The notes under the pieces: model-generated
What the model was told of the DNA's origin: nothing
What the model saw: the letters and a program-made list of their open reading frames with translations, nothing else
Databases searched by the model: none
Program-made: the position numbers and the translations under genes
In this document: in pieces, positions 5,428 to 6,190 of the stretch
Layout of the letters: the number at the start of each line of letters is the position of its first letter
How positions within the stretch are numbered: position 1 is the stretch's first letter
From: Pseudomonadota bacterium
GTDB lineage: Bacteria > Pseudomonadota > Gammaproteobacteria > Burkholderiales > Burkholderiaceae_B
Reading direction: 5' to 3'
Assembly (NCBI GenBank): GCA_023437255.1
Contig: JAEZGR010000135.1
Location: 1 to 6,190, forward strand
DNA: 6,190 nucleotides

Positions 5428-6190
5428 TCATGGGTGCGTCGGTGCAGCGGCGCAGGATTCCGCCCAGCGCACCCGGTGCGGCAGGGTGATGCTGTCGGCG
5501 GCCGAGGGGTGACGGCGCGAGTTCACGCCGTCGAGCAACCACGTGACCGCGGCACGACCCATTTCGGCGTTAGGCTGGGCGATCGTGCTCAGGCGCGGCG
5601 TCAGATCACGGGCGAGGCCGATGCCGTCAAAGCCCGTGATGCTGATGTCTTGAGGGACGGATAGCCCGCATTCGTGCGCAGCACGCATCGCACGCAGCGC
5701 CAGCAGATCGTTGGAGCACACCAATGCGGTGGGACGCTGCGGCGTACGCAGCACGTCGGCGATGTCTTGCGTGGCCGTTTCGACGAAGGGCACTTCAATC
5801 AGGGGGCAGGGTGTCAGACCGGCCTGGTCCATGGCCTCACAGAACCCGAGGTGGCGTTGCAGGGCGCGGTCAGAGGCGGTCAGCCGGCCACATACCATGG
5901 CGATGCGGCGATGGCCGAGGTCGACCAGTCGCCCAACGATCTCGTGCATGGCGGCGTCGCCGGCTACCGATACACAGGGGTGGGCGGGATGGCGGTTATA
6001 GACCAGCACGTAGGGCACGGTTTCCGAACGCAGAAGAGTGATCGCCCTGGATGAGCCGGCATCCGACACGACCAGTGCGACGCCATCCACGCCGAATCAC
6101 AACAGCTGACGCACTGCTTCCTCTTCGGTATCGAGGCGATATTGCGTGGACATCGGCATGATCGCGTAACCCTGTTCGGCCGTCGCGCCG
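5428..6190 (-). pseudogene. LacI-family transcriptional regulator, N-terminus outside window, interrupted by an in-frame stop
   Basis: The minus-strand frame runs from the window edge (6190) to TGA 5428-5430 and encodes most of the ligand-binding domain of a LacI/GalR-type regulator. The helix-turn-helix end lies outside. Family hallmarks include AEQGYAIMPMSTQYRLDTEE, the block starting FGVDGVALV, PYVLVYNRHPAHPCVSV, GRLVDLGHRRIAMVCG, ALVCSNDLLALRAMR, CGLSVPQDISITGFDGIGLA, and LSTIAQPNAEMGRAAVTWLL. All are in one frame, yet TGA at 6097-6099 interrupts EEEAVRQLL-stop-FGVDG. The part downstream of the stop could restart only at a GTG (6088-6090), giving 220 residues without a DNA-binding domain. 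The rest shows no decay, so the lesion is recent, a sequence error or a sequencing artefact. When intact it would be expected to control the transport operon 62 bp downstream, with an effector that is probably the imported compound or a product. Family certain; loss of function inferred. Confidence 0.85.
6097..6099 (-). other. In-frame premature TGA in the LacI-family regulator
   Basis: The codon series before and after reads V-R-Q-L-L-stop-F-G-V-D-G, where LacI-family proteins normally have an unbroken helix leading to the (G)VDG strand. One base change accounts for it, for example from TGG (Trp), CGA (Arg) or GGA (Gly). No frameshift is needed, because the frame is identical on both sides. 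Confidence 0.85.

Noticed and set aside
5366..5542. Longer start for the binding protein at 5542
   Set aside because: It would overlap the regulator gene by more than 100 bp and place a Sec signal peptide in the interior; the ATG at 5365 has its own ribosome binding site.
6097..6099. TGA read as selenocysteine or programmed readthrough in the regulator
   Set aside because: LacI-family proteins are not known selenoproteins, the site is not a redox position, and no distinct SECIS-like hairpin was seen just downstream; a point mutation or sequencing error is simpler.

Overview
The window is GC-rich, with genes packed tightly on both strands and strong G/C third-position codon use. It reads as a betaproteobacterial chromosome, most likely Burkholderiales (Burkholderiaceae/Alcaligenaceae-type gene content). 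That placement rests on the recognisable style of the proteins (1-Cys peroxiredoxin, LacI regulator, PotABCD/PhnSTUV-like transporter) and canonical CTGT-N8-ACAG SOS boxes. No 16S or other marker is present, so it is an inference.

Left part, plus strand (1-746). The window opens inside the C-terminal half of a 1-Cys (Prx6-type) peroxiredoxin gene, closed by a perfect 12-bp-stem intrinsic terminator. After a short spacer comes the most striking regulatory region: two canonical LexA (SOS) boxes 25 bp apart centre to centre. One overlaps a plausible sigma-70 -10 element. The other runs into the Shine-Dalgarno of a 76-residue protein with a basic, proline-rich N-terminus and a single C-terminal membrane helix. 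I do not recognise a named function for it; it should be DNA-damage inducible.

Right part, minus strand (747-6190). Read in transcription order, from high to low coordinates, this is a LacI-family regulator (N-terminus beyond the window), a periplasmic solute-binding protein, two inner-membrane permeases, an ABC ATPase and a calcineurin-like metallophosphodiesterase resembling GpdQ. Spacing is close (62, 20, 10, -11 and 40 bp), so the five transporter/enzyme genes probably form one operon. The order binding protein - permease - permease - ATPase - phosphodiesterase parallels ugpBAECQ of enterobacteria. The phosphodiesterase here is a two-metal calcineurin-fold enzyme rather than the TIM-barrel UgpQ type. 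The simplest model is import of a phosphodiester such as a glycerophosphodiester, followed by cytoplasmic cleavage; the substrate is inferred, not shown.

The main anomaly is in the regulator. Its reading frame is intact and LacI-like from the window edge to its stop, except for one in-frame TGA at 6097-6099 in the middle of the effector-binding domain. As sequenced, the regulator is broken or split, which could leave the transport operon deregulated. No RNA genes, insertion sequences, CRISPR arrays or integration sites were seen, and no stretch over 300 bases lacks a gene.
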